64,000 bases of DNA from Paracoccus beibuensis (GCF_026162625.1 NZ_JAOTBD010000004.1:150444-214443), one strand, 5' to 3'; positions 33,299 to 43,393 are shown, counted from the first letter of the stretch. Numbers and translations are program-made. The notes: a model not told the origin generated them from the letters alone.

Positions 33299-34081
33299 AT
33301 GACCCAGAAACCGCAGAAGACCGAAAATGCCGCTGCCGTGCTCAAGGTGTTTGCCGTGCTCGAATCGCTGGCGGGCGAACGGCGGGCGGCACTGGCCGAC
33401 ATCGCGCAACGGGCCATGACGTCCAAGACGACGGCGCACCGGCTGCTGCAGACCATGGTGGACCTCGGCTATGTCGAGCAGGAACCGGAAACCGAGAAGT
33501 ACGGCCTCACGCTGAAGCTGTTCGGCCTGGGCGCGCGGGTCCTGCGGGGGCAGGAAGACCTGCTGCGCGCCTGCGACCGGGAAATGGGGAAGCTGTCGCG
33601 GGCGACGGGCGAGTCGATCAACCTGGGGGTCATGGACGACTTCGACCAGCGCGTGGCCTATATCCACAAGTACGACAGCGCCTACACCCTGTCGATGCAG
33701 TCGACCTTGGGCAAGCGCAATCCGCTGCATTCGACCTCGCTTGGCAAGGCGCTGCTGGCCTTCCGCGACGAGGACGAGATCCGCGAGCGACTGTCCCGCA
33801 TGGAGCTGACGCGCCTTGCCCCCCGGACCATCACCGACCGCGACCGCCTGCTGGCGGAACTGACGGACACCCGGGCCCGCGGCTTTGCCGAGGAAATCGA
33901 GGAAAGCGAGGCGGGCGTACGCTGCATGGCCGCGCCGGTGCTGGACCACACGGGCAAGTCCGTCGCGGCGATCAGCATCGCGTTCCCACTGGTGCGCTTC
34001 GACGAGACGCGGCGGCCGGAATATGTGCGATTGGTGACCGATGCAGGACGCGCCGCCTCGGCCGCGCTGGGTTACATCTGA
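33299..34081 (+). CDS. IclR-family transcriptional regulator (KdgR-like)
   Basis: The 260-residue protein has a winged helix-turn-helix at about residues 10-75 (AAVLKVFAVLESLAGERRAA, TTAHRLLQTMVDLGYVEQE) and an IclR effector domain from about 85 (GESINLGVMDD, MQSTLGKRNPLHSTSLGKAL, RGFAEEIEESEAGVRCMAAP). KdgR-type members sense pectin or other uronate breakdown products. It is transcribed away from the hydrolase-TRAP operon, and three TTCCGAAA half-sites lie between the two, so it most likely controls that operon and itself. Its 3-prime end overlaps the convergent rhaK stop by ten bases. The ribosome binding site is weak (AAAGAA). Confidence 0.92.
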   Translation: MTQKPQKTENAAAVLKVFAVLESLAGERRAALADIAQRAMTSKTTAHRLLQTMVDLGYVEQEPETEKYGLTLKLFGLGARVLRGQEDLLRACDREMGKLSRATGESINLGVMDDFDQRVAYIHKYDSAYTLSMQSTLGKRNPLHSTSLGKALLAFRDEDEIRERLSRMELTRLAPRTITDRDRLLAELTDTRARGFAEEIEESEAGVRCMAAPVLDHTGKSVAAISIAFPLVRFDETRRPEYVRLVTDAGRAASAALGYI

Positions 34082-35433
34082 CATTCGACTGCTGACCGCC
34101 AGGCGCCGGCATAGTCCCGCAGCGCATGGGCATCCGCAGGCACCGGCCATCGCTGCGTCGCAGGCGGACGTGCATCCGGCAGGCACAGCAACGCCGCACC
34201 GACCGAAGTTCCGGTCGCGGACGGCGCCGTTTCCACCCCGTCCGGGTGCAGGGCGGCCAGCATGTCCAGCAGGTCGGAATTGCGGGCGAAGGGCCCTTCG
34301 ACGATGACCGGCCCCTTGGCGCCGACAAGGTCGAGGCAGGTGTCCGTCATCAGCGCAAGATAGAACGACAGCGCCGCCATCCGCGCACCCTCCGCGGATG
34401 GCTGGCGGATCCATGACATCCGGCGGCCCTGGAACGGACCCGACCCCGGCTCTGCCGCGGGCAGGATCATGGACCCGCTGCGCAGCACCTGCGCCCGGTC
34501 ATCCGCCGCTGGACGTGCGTCAGAACCTTCGCGGATCATCTCGAACTCGCGCCCGCCCATGAAGCGGGCCGAGGGCACCGGTTGGCCAAGCGCGTTCACG
34601 TTCACCAGCACGTCGCGCCGCGGGTCCAGCGGCGGAGTGTCGCCACCCACGGCCATCGCCACGACCCATGTGCCGGTCGAGACGACGGAAAACGCCCCCT
34701 CCCGCCCCAGCAGGTGCGGATAGAGCGATGCGTTGCTGTCATGGATGCCCACCGCGACGGGCGTGCCCGCCGTGATGCCGGTCGCGTTGGCCGCTTCTGG
34801 CGTCAGCCCGCCCAGAACCTCGTCCGAACGGCGCGCGGGCGCGATGCGGCCAATCAGCCCCAGCGCCCCGACCAGGGCCGAGAACCGGCCCTGCCACGGG
34901 TCCCACAGGTCCGTGTGGCACCCCAGCGAGGACATGTCGCTGGCCAGCTTTCCGGTCAGCCGCCAGCCCCAGTATTGCGGAAAGGTGACAACATGCGCCA
35001 CGCGGTCCGCCAGCCCGGGCTGGGCCGTCATCAGCCAGTGCAACTGCGCGCCAAGGTTCAATCCGCACGACAGCCGCGGCGATCCTGTCGCGTCGAATCC
35101 GGGGCGAAGCACATCATAGGCGGCGGCCGCCGCGTCCGGACCCGTGTGTTCGTAATCCAGCATCGGCAGGGCCGCCCCTGCCCCGTCCAGCAACACGGCG
35201 GCGGCCCCGTGCGTGGTCACCGATATCGCATCGATTCCATGCTCCGCCTGCATGGCCGCCAACTGGGTCAGAAAGAAATGCCAGTGGCCGTCCAGGTCCA
35301 CATGCGGCCAGGGCGGTCCCGGCAACGGGCGGTTCGGGCGGGTGACGACGGCAATTTCTGCCAAGCTGTGGCCATCGACCAGCGCCAGCTTGGCATTGGT
35401 CTTGCCGATATCCAGTACGGCGACATGGGTCAT
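34072..35433 (-). CDS. rhaK: FGGY-family carbohydrate kinase, rhizobial RhaK type
   Basis: The 453-residue kinase shows FGGY features: [18 protein letters not shown] at the N-terminus, the mid-domain [16 protein letters not shown], and the ATP-binding [13 protein letters not shown]. It is the last gene of the rhaRSTPQUK operon and should phosphorylate rhamnulose; in Rhizobium leguminosarum RhaK is needed both for kinase activity and for function of the RhaSTPQ transporter. Its ATG overlaps the rhaU stop in an ATGA. The stop codon lies within the 3-prime end of the convergent iclR gene. Confidence 0.9.
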   Translation of the reverse strand: MTHVAVLDIGKTNAKLALVDGHSLAEIAVVTRPNRPLPGPPWPHVDLDGHWHFFLTQLAAMQAEHGIDAISVTTHGAAAVLLDGAGAALPMLDYEHTGPDAAAAAYDVLRPGFDATGSPRLSCGLNLGAQLHWLMTAQPGLADRVAHVVTFPQYWGWRLTGKLASDMSSLGCHTDLWDPWQGRFSALVGALGLIGRIAPARRSDEVLGGLTPEAANATGITAGTPVAVGIHDSNASLYPHLLGREGAFSVVSTGTWVVAMAVGGDTPPLDPRRDVLVNVNALGQPVPSARFMGGREFEMIREGSDARPAADDRAQVLRSGSMILPAAEPGSGPFQGRRMSWIRQPSAEGARMAALSFYLALMTDTCLDLVGAKGPVIVEGPFARNSDLLDMLAALHPDGVETAPSATGTSVGAALLCLPDARPPATQRWPVPADAHALRDYAGAWRSAVECQM

Positions 35434-35747
35434 GGCAGGTGAAACATCGCGACCAGGGGAACCGCGGCCGGTTCGTTGTCGGGATGCGTCTCCATCAGGT
35501 CCGCCATATGCGCCCACCAACGCTGCATCACCGGGTGCGCAGGCAAGTCGTCCATTGCGTGGTCGTCTCGGCGCCACAGCACCCCAAAGAGGGCGTTTGT
35601 GTCGGGATCAAGGTGGATGGAGTAATCCTCCACCCTGGCGTCCTTCAGCAGCGCGACGAGTTCCGGCCAGATCTCTTCATGGCGGCGGCGGTACTCGTCG
35701 GCCATGCCGGGATTCAGCTGCATCCGGAAAGCATGTTTCTGCATCAT
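35430..35747 (-). CDS. rhaU: L-rhamnose mutarotase
   Basis: The 105-residue product matches RhaM/Rha[26 protein letters not shown] contains the catalytic histidine, [20 protein letters not shown] the central strands and [20 protein letters not shown] the C-terminal signature. It interconverts alpha and beta L-rhamnose to feed the isomerase. Two ATGs are adjacent; the first overlaps the rhaQ stop in an ATGA. The stop overlaps the rhaK start in the same manner. Confidence 0.93.
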   Translation of the reverse strand: MMQKHAFRMQLNPGMADEYRRRHEEIWPELVALLKDARVEDYSIHLDPDTNALFGVLWRRDDHAMDDLPAHPVMQRWWAHMADLMETHPDNEPAAVPLVAMFHLP

Positions 35748-36730
35748 CTGCTCCTGCTCATCGTCCAGAGGCGGGGAATGGCGATCACGCCGATCAGCAG
35801 CCCGCCAACGACAATGGACATCACGATGCCCGGCACGTTCAAAAGCCCCAGGCCGAAGGTCACCAGCCCCATCACCAGCGCCGCCAGCACGACGCCGGGG
35901 ATGGTGCCCGAGCCGCCGAGGATGCTGACGCCGCCCAGAACGACGATGGTCACGACCTCCAATTCGAACCCCTGCGCGATCGAGGGGCGGGTCGAGCCGA
36001 GGCGCGAGGTCAGGCAGATGGCGGCGATCCCGCTCATCAACCCGGTCAGAAGGAACAGGATGAAGCGCACGCGGTCCACGCGGATGCCGGAAAAACGTGC
36101 GGCGGTTGCGTTGTTGCCGACGGCCTGCACGGTGCGGCCGAAGCTGGTGCGGTGCAGCAGGATCCCGAAGACCAAGGCCGACAATGTAAAGATCACCAGT
36201 TCGACAGTGATGACCCAGACAACATAGCCTTGCCCGAACCAGGCAAAGCCCGGCGGATAGCCGGTGAATGCCCCGTCGCCCAGCACGATATAGCTGATGC
36301 CGCGAAAGAGGCTCATGGTGCCGATGGTGACAACGATCGACGGCAGGCCGAAGCGCGCCACCAACACGCCATTGAACGCCCCGCAGGCCAGCCCCGTCGC
36401 CAACCCGACCGCGACCAGCAGCGGTGTCCCGGCGCCGGCCGTCATCGCCATGCCCATTGCGGTGGATGCCAAAGCGACGATCGCGCCGACCGACAGGTCG
36501 ATCTCACCGGCAACGATCAGCATGGCCATGGCAAAGGCGATCATTGCCTTTTCGGTGAAGTTGAACGTCGCGTCGCTGAGGTTCCAGGGATCGAGGAAAT
36601 AGGGCGAGGCCATCGAGTTCAGGATGAAGATGGCGACGGCGACGACGGCCAGCAGCGCCTCCCAGCTTTTCAGGGCGCGGGCCGCGGGGCTGGTCAGGTG
36701 GTCGGGGATATGGCGGCCTGTAGGGGTCAT
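35744..36730 (-). CDS. rhaQ: Rhamnose ABC transporter permease
   Basis: The 328-residue protein is a RbsC-type sugar permease with about ten transmembrane helices. The coupling segment [20 protein letters not shown] and the [20 protein letters not shown] and [20 protein letters not shown] segments are typical. It pairs with RhaP. Both ends overlap neighbours by four bases, so translation is coupled along the operon. Rhizobial gene order identifies it as rhaQ, the second permease. Confidence 0.93.
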   Translation of the reverse strand: MTPTGRHIPDHLTSPAARALKSWEALLAVVAVAIFILNSMASPYFLDPWNLSDATFNFTEKAMIAFAMAMLIVAGEIDLSVGAIVALASTAMGMAMTAGAGTPLLVAVGLATGLACGAFNGVLVARFGLPSIVVTIGTMSLFRGISYIVLGDGAFTGYPPGFAWFGQGYVVWVITVELVIFTLSALVFGILLHRTSFGRTVQAVGNNATAARFSGIRVDRVRFILFLLTGLMSGIAAICLTSRLGSTRPSIAQGFELEVVTIVVLGGVSILGGSGTIPGVVLAALVMGLVTFGLGLLNVPGIVMSIVVGGLLIGVIAIPRLWTMSRSR

Positions 36731-37695
36731 GGGGTCACCTCGGACGGTTTCAGGATGATCCGGCCCGGTGTGCGGCGGCTGGCGTTGAAGGCGATGGCGG
36801 CCAAAATCGCCGCACCGGAAATGGCCATTTGCCAGAACGGAGAGATGCCGACGACTGGCAGGGCGTTCTTGACGATGCCCAAAAACAGCGCGCCCATGAC
36901 GGCACCTGCAACCGTGCCAGCGCCACCCGCGATCGCGATTCCGCCGATCACGCAGGCCGCAACGACGTCCAGTTCAAACCCGCCGGCGATGTCGACATAG
37001 GCGACGGCATAGCGCGCCACCCACAGATAGCCCACCAGCCCCGCAAGGGCTCCGGCCAGAACAAAGGCTGCGAACTGCGTCCGCCCGACCGAGATGCCGG
37101 CATAGACCGCCGCATGCGGATTGCCTCCGACGGCCAGGAACGCGCGGCCCAGGGGCGTGCGGGTCATCATCAGGCCGATGGCCGCCACCAGCGCCAGCAT
37201 GATCCAGGTCATCACCGGCAACCCAAGCAGCATCGCGCGGGGCAGCGCCTTGAAGCCTTCGCTCATCTGGTGCGCGTTGATCCAGGCGCCGCCCGTCAGA
37301 AGAAAGATCGAGCCGCGGAAGATCGTCATCGTCCCCAAGGTGACGACAATGGACGGGATGCCCAGCTTCCAGACCAGCAGCCCGTTCACGGCCCCAAGCG
37401 CCCCGCCGATGGCGATGACCGCAACCAGAATCAGGGGCAGCGGCACCCCTGCCCCGTTCATCAGGGCCGCGATCATCCCGCAAAGCGCCAGGTTCGCCGC
37501 GATCGACAGGTCGATGCACTTGGTCATGATCACGATCATCTGGCCCATCGCCAGCAGGATCAGGGGCGATGTGTCGTTCAGCACCCGCACCAGGTTCGCG
37601 GGCGCGACGAAGGCCGGGAAACGGCTGGCGATGGCAGCCAGCAGCGCCAGGATGGCCAGGGCCAGGATCGCCTCGCGCGATTTCAGGGCGTTCAT
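36727..37695 (-). CDS. rhaP: Rhamnose ABC transporter permease
   Basis: The 322-residue RbsC-type permease has the same architecture as RhaQ: TKCIDLSIAANLALCGMIAA, LGIPSIVVTLGTMTIFRGSI and GIAIAGGAGTVAGAVMGALF. It forms the second half of the membrane channel. The start overlaps the rhaT stop, and the stop overlaps the rhaQ start, each by four bases. Confidence 0.93.
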   Translation of the reverse strand: MNALKSREAILALAILALLAAIASRFPAFVAPANLVRVLNDTSPLILLAMGQMIVIMTKCIDLSIAANLALCGMIAALMNGAGVPLPLILVAVIAIGGALGAVNGLLVWKLGIPSIVVTLGTMTIFRGSIFLLTGGAWINAHQMSEGFKALPRAMLLGLPVMTWIMLALVAAIGLMMTRTPLGRAFLAVGGNPHAAVYAGISVGRTQFAAFVLAGALAGLVGYLWVARYAVAYVDIAGGFELDVVAACVIGGIAIAGGAGTVAGAVMGALFLGIVKNALPVVGISPFWQMAISGAAILAAIAFNASRRTPGRIILKPSEVTP

Positions 37696-39230
37696 GCGGC
37701 CTCTCCTTTTGTCAGGCCGATGCCGGCGGCGGCGCGGACCAGGTTCTCGGGCGTCATCTCGCGGCCCGAACATTCGGCGGCGATGCGGCCTTCTCGCATG
37801 ACGATGACGCGGTCGGACATGCCCAGAACCTCGGGGATCTCGCTGCTGACCATGATGATGGAGAGCCCCTCGGCCGCCAGTTCGGACATGAAGTCGTGGA
37901 CAGCGGCCTTTGAACCGATGTCGATGCCTTTGGTGGGCTCGTCCAGGATGATGACGCGCGGCCGGGTCGCCAGCCATTTGGCGATGACCACCTTCTGCTG
38001 ATTGCCGCCCGACAGAAGCCCCACGTCCTGGTCGAGGCTGGCGGCACGCAGGTCCAGCCGCTGCGTGTATTCGCGGGCCAGCGCGAACTCCTCGGCCAGC
38101 CGCAGGAAGCCGCCACGCCCGGTGCGCTGCAACGAGGGCAGCGTGACGTTCTGGAAGATCGGCAGCCCTTTGACCGCGCCTTGGCGCCCTCGATCCTCGG
38201 GGACATACACGATGCCCGCATCCACCGCCTCGGCGGTCGAGCGGATGACGCGCACCTTGCCGTCGATCTTGCAGGCACCCTTCGACGGCCGGGTGATCCC
38301 GAACAGCGCCTGCATCAGTTCGGACCGTCCCGCGCCGACCAGGCCATAGAAGCCCAGGATCTCGCCCTGCCGCAGGGTAAAGGTGATGTCCTCGAACTCG
38401 GTCGGGTGGCAATAGCCGGCGACGGTCAGGATCGGCTCTCCGATGCGGGCGGGACGCTTGGGATAGATCTGGTCGACGGCGCGGCCGACCATCATCTGGA
38501 CCAGCCCGGCCTCGGTCGCATCGCGCATCAGTCCCTGGCCCACGAACTGTCCGTCGCGAAAGACCGTCCAGCGGTCGGCGATGCGGAAGATCTCGTCGAA
38601 TTTGTGGCTGATGAACAGGATCGCCTTGTTCTGCCGCTTCAACGTCTCGACCAGGGCATAAAGCTCCTGGATCTCCTTGTGGGACAAGGCGGCGGTGGGC
38701 TCGTCCATGATGACGACGCGGGCATCGATGGACAGCGCGCGGGCGATGGCGACCATGTGGCGGCTGGCGATGCCAAGGTCGCGCAGCCGTGCCGTCGGCG
38801 ACAGGTCCGACCCGATGTCGCGCAGGATCGCGCCCACCCGGTCACGCATGGCGCGGCGGTCGATCAGGCCCCACCGGTTGCGGGGCGCATGACCGATGAA
38901 GATGTTCTCGGCCACGGTCAGTTCGTCGAACAGCACGGTTTCCTGGTGGATCGCCGTGACGCCCGCGCGGCCCGCCGCCTGAGCGGTCGGAAAGGTCGCG
39001 GGCTGGCCATCGACAAGGATCTGTCCTTCGTCCGGCTGATAGATGCCGGTCAGCACCTTCACGATGGTCGACTTTCCGGCGCCGTTCTCTCCGATCAGCG
39101 CGGTCACCTGGCCCGGGTAAAGGTCCAGCTGCACGCCGTCCAGCGCACGCACGCCGGGGAACGACTTGACGATGCCGCGCAGCGACAGCACCGGGGCTGC
39201 GCCGTCCTGCGGCCGATGATCAGCCTGCAT
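37692..39230 (-). CDS. rhaT: Rhamnose ABC transporter ATP-binding protein, duplicated ATPase
   Basis: The 512-residue protein has two ABC domains like RbsA. The first has Walker A GENGAGKST near residue 48 and Walker B VVIMDEPTAAL, but its signature region reads LGIASRHMVAIARAL, not LSGGQ. The second half has GLVGAGRSEL in place of Walker A, a full LSGGNQQKVVIAKWL signature and VIILDEPTKGID. Such asymmetry is usual for sugar ABC ATPases of this class. It energises RhaPQ and is expected to interact with RhaK. A hairpin separates it from rhaS upstream. Confidence 0.93.
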   Translation of the reverse strand: MQADHRPQDGAAPVLSLRGIVKSFPGVRALDGVQLDLYPGQVTALIGENGAGKSTIVKVLTGIYQPDEGQILVDGQPATFPTAQAAGRAGVTAIHQETVLFDELTVAENIFIGHAPRNRWGLIDRRAMRDRVGAILRDIGSDLSPTARLRDLGIASRHMVAIARALSIDARVVIMDEPTAALSHKEIQELYALVETLKRQNKAILFISHKFDEIFRIADRWTVFRDGQFVGQGLMRDATEAGLVQMMVGRAVDQIYPKRPARIGEPILTVAGYCHPTEFEDITFTLRQGEILGFYGLVGAGRSELMQALFGITRPSKGACKIDGKVRVIRSTAEAVDAGIVYVPEDRGRQGAVKGLPIFQNVTLPSLQRTGRGGFLRLAEEFALAREYTQRLDLRAASLDQDVGLLSGGNQQKVVIAKWLATRPRVIILDEPTKGIDIGSKAAVHDFMSELAAEGLSIIMVSSEIPEVLGMSDRVIVMREGRIAAECSGREMTPENLVRAAAGIGLTKGEAA

Positions 39231-39253
39231 GATGTTGTCCTGGCAATTGGGGC

Positions 39254-39275
39254 GCCCCGGCGCAGCGGCCGGGGC
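39254..39275 (-). promoter_or_regulatory. Hairpin between rhaS and rhaT
   Basis: A perfect eight-base-pair stem (GCCCCGGC with GCCGGGGC) around a six-base loop begins nine bases after the rhaS stop. It lacks a T-run. Hairpins after a binding-protein gene commonly act as partial terminators or 3-prime mRNA stabilisers that raise binding-protein levels relative to the membrane components. Confidence 0.5.
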
Positions 39276-39283
39276 AATCTGGC

Positions 39284-40276
39284 TCAGAAGACTGAGCTGA
39301 ACTCGTCGATGTTGCTTGCGTCATAGACGAAGGGGTCGGCCATCGCGGCCTCGTTGTTCTCGTCCAGCGTGACCTCGCCCATGCGGCCGATGGGGATGGT
39401 CGCGCCCGCCTCGGCCTCGGCCTCGCCAGAGGCCAGGTGATGCGCGATCATTGTTGCGGAATAGCCCAGGTCGATCGGGTTCCAGATCGCGAAGCTTTCC
39501 GATGCGCCCGACTTGACGTGGCCGGCCATCTCTGACGGCAGACCCAGGCCAGTGACGTTCACGTCTCCGATCTTGCCCGCGTCTGTCACCGCCTGAGCGG
39601 CGGCCACGATGCCCACGCTGGTCGGCGCGATGATCGCCTTGAGGTCCGGGTGGCTCTGCATCAGGCCCTGCGCCTCGCGGTAGGACTTGTCGGCCAGGTC
39701 GTCGCCATAGACCGTCGCCACCACGTTCACGTTCGGATAATCGCCTGCGACCTTGTTCATTTCCTCGATCCAGGTGTTCTGGTTCGTGGACGTTGTTGTG
39801 GCCGACAGCACCGCGACGTCGCCTCCCTCGGGCAGCTGGTCGGCGGCCAGCTTGATGATCATGTTGCCGATCAGCGGGGCCGAGGACGGGTTCAGGTGCA
39901 TCTGCCGCCCCTCGGGTGCGACGCCAGAATCCCAGCTGATGACGGTGATGCCGCGGTCCATGGCGCGTTTCAGCGTAGGCACCAGCGCGTCCGTGTCGTT
40001 GGCGCTGACGGCGATCGCATCGACGCGCTGTGCGATCAGGGCGTTCAGCACCTCGATCTGGCCCTCGGCGGTGGTGTCGGTCGGGCCGGTATAGATGATC
40101 TCCACGTCGCCCAGTTCGGCTGCGGCTTCCTCGGCGCCCTTGTTGGCGGCCTCGAAGAAGCCGATGCCCAGGGCCTTGGCGACCAGCGCGATGCGCATGG
40201 GTTCGGCTTGCGCCGCCCCGGCCATCAGGACCGAGGCGGTGGCCGCCGTCGTCAGGATCGTCTTCAGGATGCTCAT
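39284..40276 (-). CDS. rhaS: Rhamnose ABC transporter substrate-binding protein
   Basis: The 330-residue product has a signal peptide (about residues 1-24, ending AAQAEP) and a periplasmic binding protein type I fold of the RbsB family: MRIALVAKALGIGFFEAANK, DAIAVSANDTDALVPTLKRA, TVISWDSGVAPEGRQMHLNP and NVTGLGLPSEMAGHVKSGAS. It captures rhamnose for the RhaTPQ importer. The gene follows rhaR after 29 bases. The assignment rests on the rhizobial-type operon order plus family. Confidence 0.92.
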   Translation of the reverse strand: MSILKTILTTAATASVLMAGAAQAEPMRIALVAKALGIGFFEAANKGAEEAAAELGDVEIIYTGPTDTTAEGQIEVLNALIAQRVDAIAVSANDTDALVPTLKRAMDRGITVISWDSGVAPEGRQMHLNPSSAPLIGNMIIKLAADQLPEGGDVAVLSATTTSTNQNTWIEEMNKVAGDYPNVNVVATVYGDDLADKSYREAQGLMQSHPDLKAIIAPTSVGIVAAAQAVTDAGKIGDVNVTGLGLPSEMAGHVKSGASESFAIWNPIDLGYSATMIAHHLASGEAEAEAGATIPIGRMGEVTLDENNEAAMADPFVYDASNIDEFSSVF

Positions 40277-40305
40277 GTCGTCCTCCCCTTATGAGCGGTG
40301 CCGCG

Positions 40306-41115
40306 TCACTCCTCCAGCGCGCGGGACTTTTTGTCGGCGGTGGCCACGGGGGCCACGATCACCTTGATATCGGCGGCTTCCAGCATCCGGACGGCGCGGT
40401 CCTCGATCCCGTCATCGGTGACGACGGTGTGGATGCGGGTCAGCGGGCACAAAAGCAGGCTGGACCTGGTCACGAACTTCGAACTGTCGGCCAGCACGAC
40501 AAGTTCGTCCGCCTGGTCGATCAGCTTCTGCTCGGCCTGCACCAGCAGCGGATCACCCTCCATGAGGCCCAGGGGTCCCAGGCCACGGCACCCCATGAAC
40601 ATGCGGCGGGCATAGAAATGGTTGCTGCCGTCGTCGTCGAAGGGCGACAGGATGATGTTCTGTTCGCGATAGATCGCGCCCGCCGGCAGCAGCACGGTAT
40701 TGCGCGACTGCTTCAGCAGGTGTTCCGCAATCGGGAAGCTGTTGGTGAAGACCTGCAGGCGCTTGGTGGTCAGCGGATGCACCATCTGGAACGTGGTCGT
40801 CCCGCCGTTGATGATGATCGCGTCGCCGTCGTCGCACAGATCCACCGCCGCCTGCGCGATTGAGCGTTTCTGCGCGATGTTGATCGTCTGGTTGATGGCG
40901 AAGGGCCGCGCGTTGATCCCCACGAATTGCGGCGGAGAAATCGCTTCGGCCCCGCCCCGCACGCGGCGCAGCTTTTTCGACACATGCAGCTGCGCAATGT
41001 CGCGGCGCACCGTCGCTTCCGATGCACCGGTCAACGCACACAGGTCGGCCACCGTGACCACGGGGCGTTCCTGCACGGCCGACAGGATGATGCGATGGCG
41101 TTCCGCTTCCAACAT
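40306..41115 (-). CDS. rhaR: DeoR-family rhamnose regulator
   Basis: The 269-residue protein has a DeoR helix-turn-helix at about residues 6-60 (RHRIILSAVQERPVVTVADL, GASEATVRRDIAQLHV, KKLRRVRGGAEAI) and a DeoR sugar-phosphate sensor domain after it (DDGDAIIINGGTTTFQMVHP, VVLADSSKFVTRSSLLLCPL). DeoR repressors respond to phosphorylated sugars, here probably rhamnulose-1-phosphate. It leads the rhaRSTPQUK operon and is divergent from rhaDI, so it can control both from the repeat-rich region between them. Confidence 0.93.
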   Translation of the reverse strand: MLEAERHRIILSAVQERPVVTVADLCALTGASEATVRRDIAQLHVSKKLRRVRGGAEAISPPQFVGINARPFAINQTINIAQKRSIAQAAVDLCDDGDAIIINGGTTTFQMVHPLTTKRLQVFTNSFPIAEHLLKQSRNTVLLPAGAIYREQNIILSPFDDDGSNHFYARRMFMGCRGLGPLGLMEGDPLLVQAEQKLIDQADELVVLADSSKFVTRSSLLLCPLTRIHTVVTDDGIEDRAVRMLEAADIKVIVAPVATADKKSRALEE

Positions 41116-41157
41116 TAGGATCTCCTCTTCGCGCAGTTTCCCTCATTCCGACGCATT

Positions 41158-41217
41158 GTCAATCAACAATGATCCATGATCGCCATGAATGATCGTTCAT
41201 GATCGAAATTGATTGAC
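41158..41217. promoter_or_regulatory. Nested repeat array in the rhaR-rhaD intergenic region
   Basis: A perfect nine-base inverted repeat, GTCAATCAA at 41158-41166 and TTGATTGAC at 41209-41217, bounds a 42-base block holding four ATGATC repeats (starting at 41169, 41176, 41189 and 41199). Two of these belong to identical CATGATCG octamers 23 bases apart. The block is A/T-rich compared with its surroundings and lies midway between two divergent starts, as expected for the RhaR operator. Confidence 0.6.
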
Positions 41218-41287
41218 CTACGTGGCACCCACGGCTATCGCTTGACCGAAGAGATGCGGCGCGAAGGCCGCTTTCAGGGAGACATCC

Positions 41288-43390
41288 ATGACCGAGACAA
41301 TTGCCGCCAACCGGCTGGACAACCTGTGGGATGATGCCCGCGCCGCCGGCATGAGCGAGTCGGAAAAGCTGCTCTATCGCTCGAACCTTCTGGGTTCGGA
41401 CAAACGTGTCACCAACTATGGCGGCGGGAACACGTCGGCCAAGGTCATGGAGACCGATCCGCTGACGGGCGAACAGGTCGAGGTGCTGTGGGTCAAGGGC
41501 TCGGGCGGCGATATCGGGTCGATGAAGATGGACGGGTTCGCGACCCTCTACATGGACAAGCTGCGGGCGCTGAAGGGCAAGTACCGGGGGCTCGCGCACG
41601 AGGATGAAATGGTCGGCTATCTGCCCCATGCCACCTTCGCGCTGAACCCGCGAACGGCCTCCATCGACACACCGCTGCACGCCTATGTGCCCCACAAGCA
41701 TGTCGATCACGTCCATTCCGACGCGATCATCGCCATCGCCGCATCGATCAACTCGCGCGAACTGACGGCAGAGATCTTCGGCGACCAGATCGGCTGGCTG
41801 CCTTGGAAGAAGCCCGGCTATGAACTGGGTCTGTGGCTGGAAAAACTGGCGACCGATAACCCGCAGATGCGCGGCGCGGTGCTGGAAAGCCACGGGTTGT
41901 TCACCTGGGCGGACGACGCCAAGGACTGCTACCTGACCACGCTGGAGATCATCAACCAGGCTGCTGGATGGCTGGACCGCAAGACCGCCGCCCAGCCCGC
42001 CTTTGGGGGCGCCCGGGCTCCCACGCTGGAGCCTGCACAACGTCGCGACATCGCCGCGCGCCTGATGCCCGCAATCCGCGGCCTGATCTCGAACGACCGG
42101 CACAAGGTCGGCCACTTCGACGACCAGCCGGCGGTGCTGGAATTCGTCGGGTCGAACGCACTGGGAACGCTGGCGCCGATGGGGACGTCCTGCCCCGACC
42201 ACTTCCTGCGCACCAAGATCCGGCCGCTGGTGATCGACCTCGATCCTGCCAATCCCGATCTGGATGCGGTCCTGTCAGGCCTGCCTCAGGCCATCGCGGG
42301 GTATCGTGATGAGTATTCGACCTATTACGACCGCTGCAAGAAGCCTGACAGCCCGGCATTGCGCGACCCGAACGCGGTCGTCTACCTGATCCCCGGCGTC
42401 GGCATGATCACATTCGCGCTGGACAAGACGACGGCGCGGATTTCGGCCGAATTCTACGTGAACGCGATCAACGTCATGCGCGGCGCCAGCGCCGTCAGCA
42501 CCTATCAGGGCCTGCCCGAGCAAGAAGCCTTCGACATCGAATACTGGCTGCTGGAAGAGGCCAAGCTGCAGCGGATGCCCAAGCCGAAATCGCTGGCCGG
42601 CCGTGTGGCGCTGGTCACCGGCGGTGCGGGCGGCATCGGGGCGGCCACGGCCGAGCGTTTCCTGCGCGAAGGCGCCTGCGTCATGCTGGCCGATATCGAC
42701 GCGGGTGCGCTGAAGACCGCGCATCAGGGGCTGGCCGCCAACTTTGGCCGCGACGTCGTGCGCAGCGTGCAGATGAATGTGACAGACGAAAGCCAGGTCG
42801 CCCGCGCCTATGCCGAGATGGCGGTCGAGTTCGGCGGCATCGACATCCTGGTGTCGAACGCCGGCATCGCGTCGTCGGCGCCCGTCGAGGAGACTTCGCT
42901 GGCGCTTTGGAACAAGAACATGGACATTCTGTCCACCGGTTACTTCCTCGTCTCGCGCGAGGCATTCCGGACCTTCCGCTCGCAGGGGATCGGTGGCTCG
43001 GTGATCTTCGTGGCCTCGAAGAACGGGCTGGCGGCCAGCCCCAATGCCAGCGCCTATTGCACCGCCAAGGCGGCCGAGATCCATCTGGCCCGCTGTCTGG
43101 CGCTGGAGGGGGCCGAAGGCGGCATCCGCGTCAACGTCGTGAATCCCGATGCCGTTCTTCGCGGGTCGCGGATCTGGGAGGGCGAGTGGCTGGACCAGCG
43201 CGCCAGCACCTATGGCACCGACAAGGAGGGGCTGGAGGAGATGTACCGCAAGCGGTCCATGCTCAAGCGGGCGGTCCTGCCCGAGGACATCGCGGAAGGA
43301 GCGTACTTCTTCGCCTCCGACCTGTCTGCCAAGTCGACCGGCAACATCCTCAACGTGGATGCGGGCAACGTCCAGGCCTTCACGAGGTAA
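41288..43390 (+). CDS. rhaD: Bifunctional rhamnulose-1-phosphate aldolase/short-chain dehydrogenase
   Basis: The 700-residue fusion has a class II aldolase domain (about residues 1-430; NYGGGNTSAKV, the zinc site HVHSDAIIAIAAS and ESHGLFTW) and an SDR domain (about 435-700; LVTGGAGGIGAATAERFLRE near 440, SNAG, and the YxxxK motif in SAYCTAKAAE near 586). The aldolase splits rhamnulose-1-phosphate into dihydroxyacetone phosphate and L-lactaldehyde; the dehydrogenase half is thought to oxidise or reduce lactaldehyde. It belongs to the known RhaD aldolase-ADH family. A GGGAGA site precedes the ATG. It is followed after three bases by rhaI. Confidence 0.95.
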   Translation: MTETIAANRLDNLWDDARAAGMSESEKLLYRSNLLGSDKRVTNYGGGNTSAKVMETDPLTGEQVEVLWVKGSGGDIGSMKMDGFATLYMDKLRALKGKYRGLAHEDEMVGYLPHATFALNPRTASIDTPLHAYVPHKHVDHVHSDAIIAIAASINSRELTAEIFGDQIGWLPWKKPGYELGLWLEKLATDNPQMRGAVLESHGLFTWADDAKDCYLTTLEIINQAAGWLDRKTAAQPAFGGARAPTLEPAQRRDIAARLMPAIRGLISNDRHKVGHFDDQPAVLEFVGSNALGTLAPMGTSCPDHFLRTKIRPLVIDLDPANPDLDAVLSGLPQAIAGYRDEYSTYYDRCKKPDSPALRDPNAVVYLIPGVGMITFALDKTTARISAEFYVNAINVMRGASAVSTYQGLPEQEAFDIEYWLLEEAKLQRMPKPKSLAGRVALVTGGAGGIGAATAERFLREGACVMLADIDAGALKTAHQGLAANFGRDVVRSVQMNVTDESQVARAYAEMAVEFGGIDILVSNAGIASSAPVEETSLALWNKNMDILSTGYFLVSREAFRTFRSQGIGGSVIFVASKNGLAASPNASAYCTAKAAEIHLARCLALEGAEGGIRVNVVNPDAVLRGSRIWEGEWLDQRASTYGTDKEGLEEMYRKRSMLKRAVLPEDIAEGAYFFASDLSAKSTGNILNVDAGNVQAFTR

Positions 43391-43393
43391 GCC

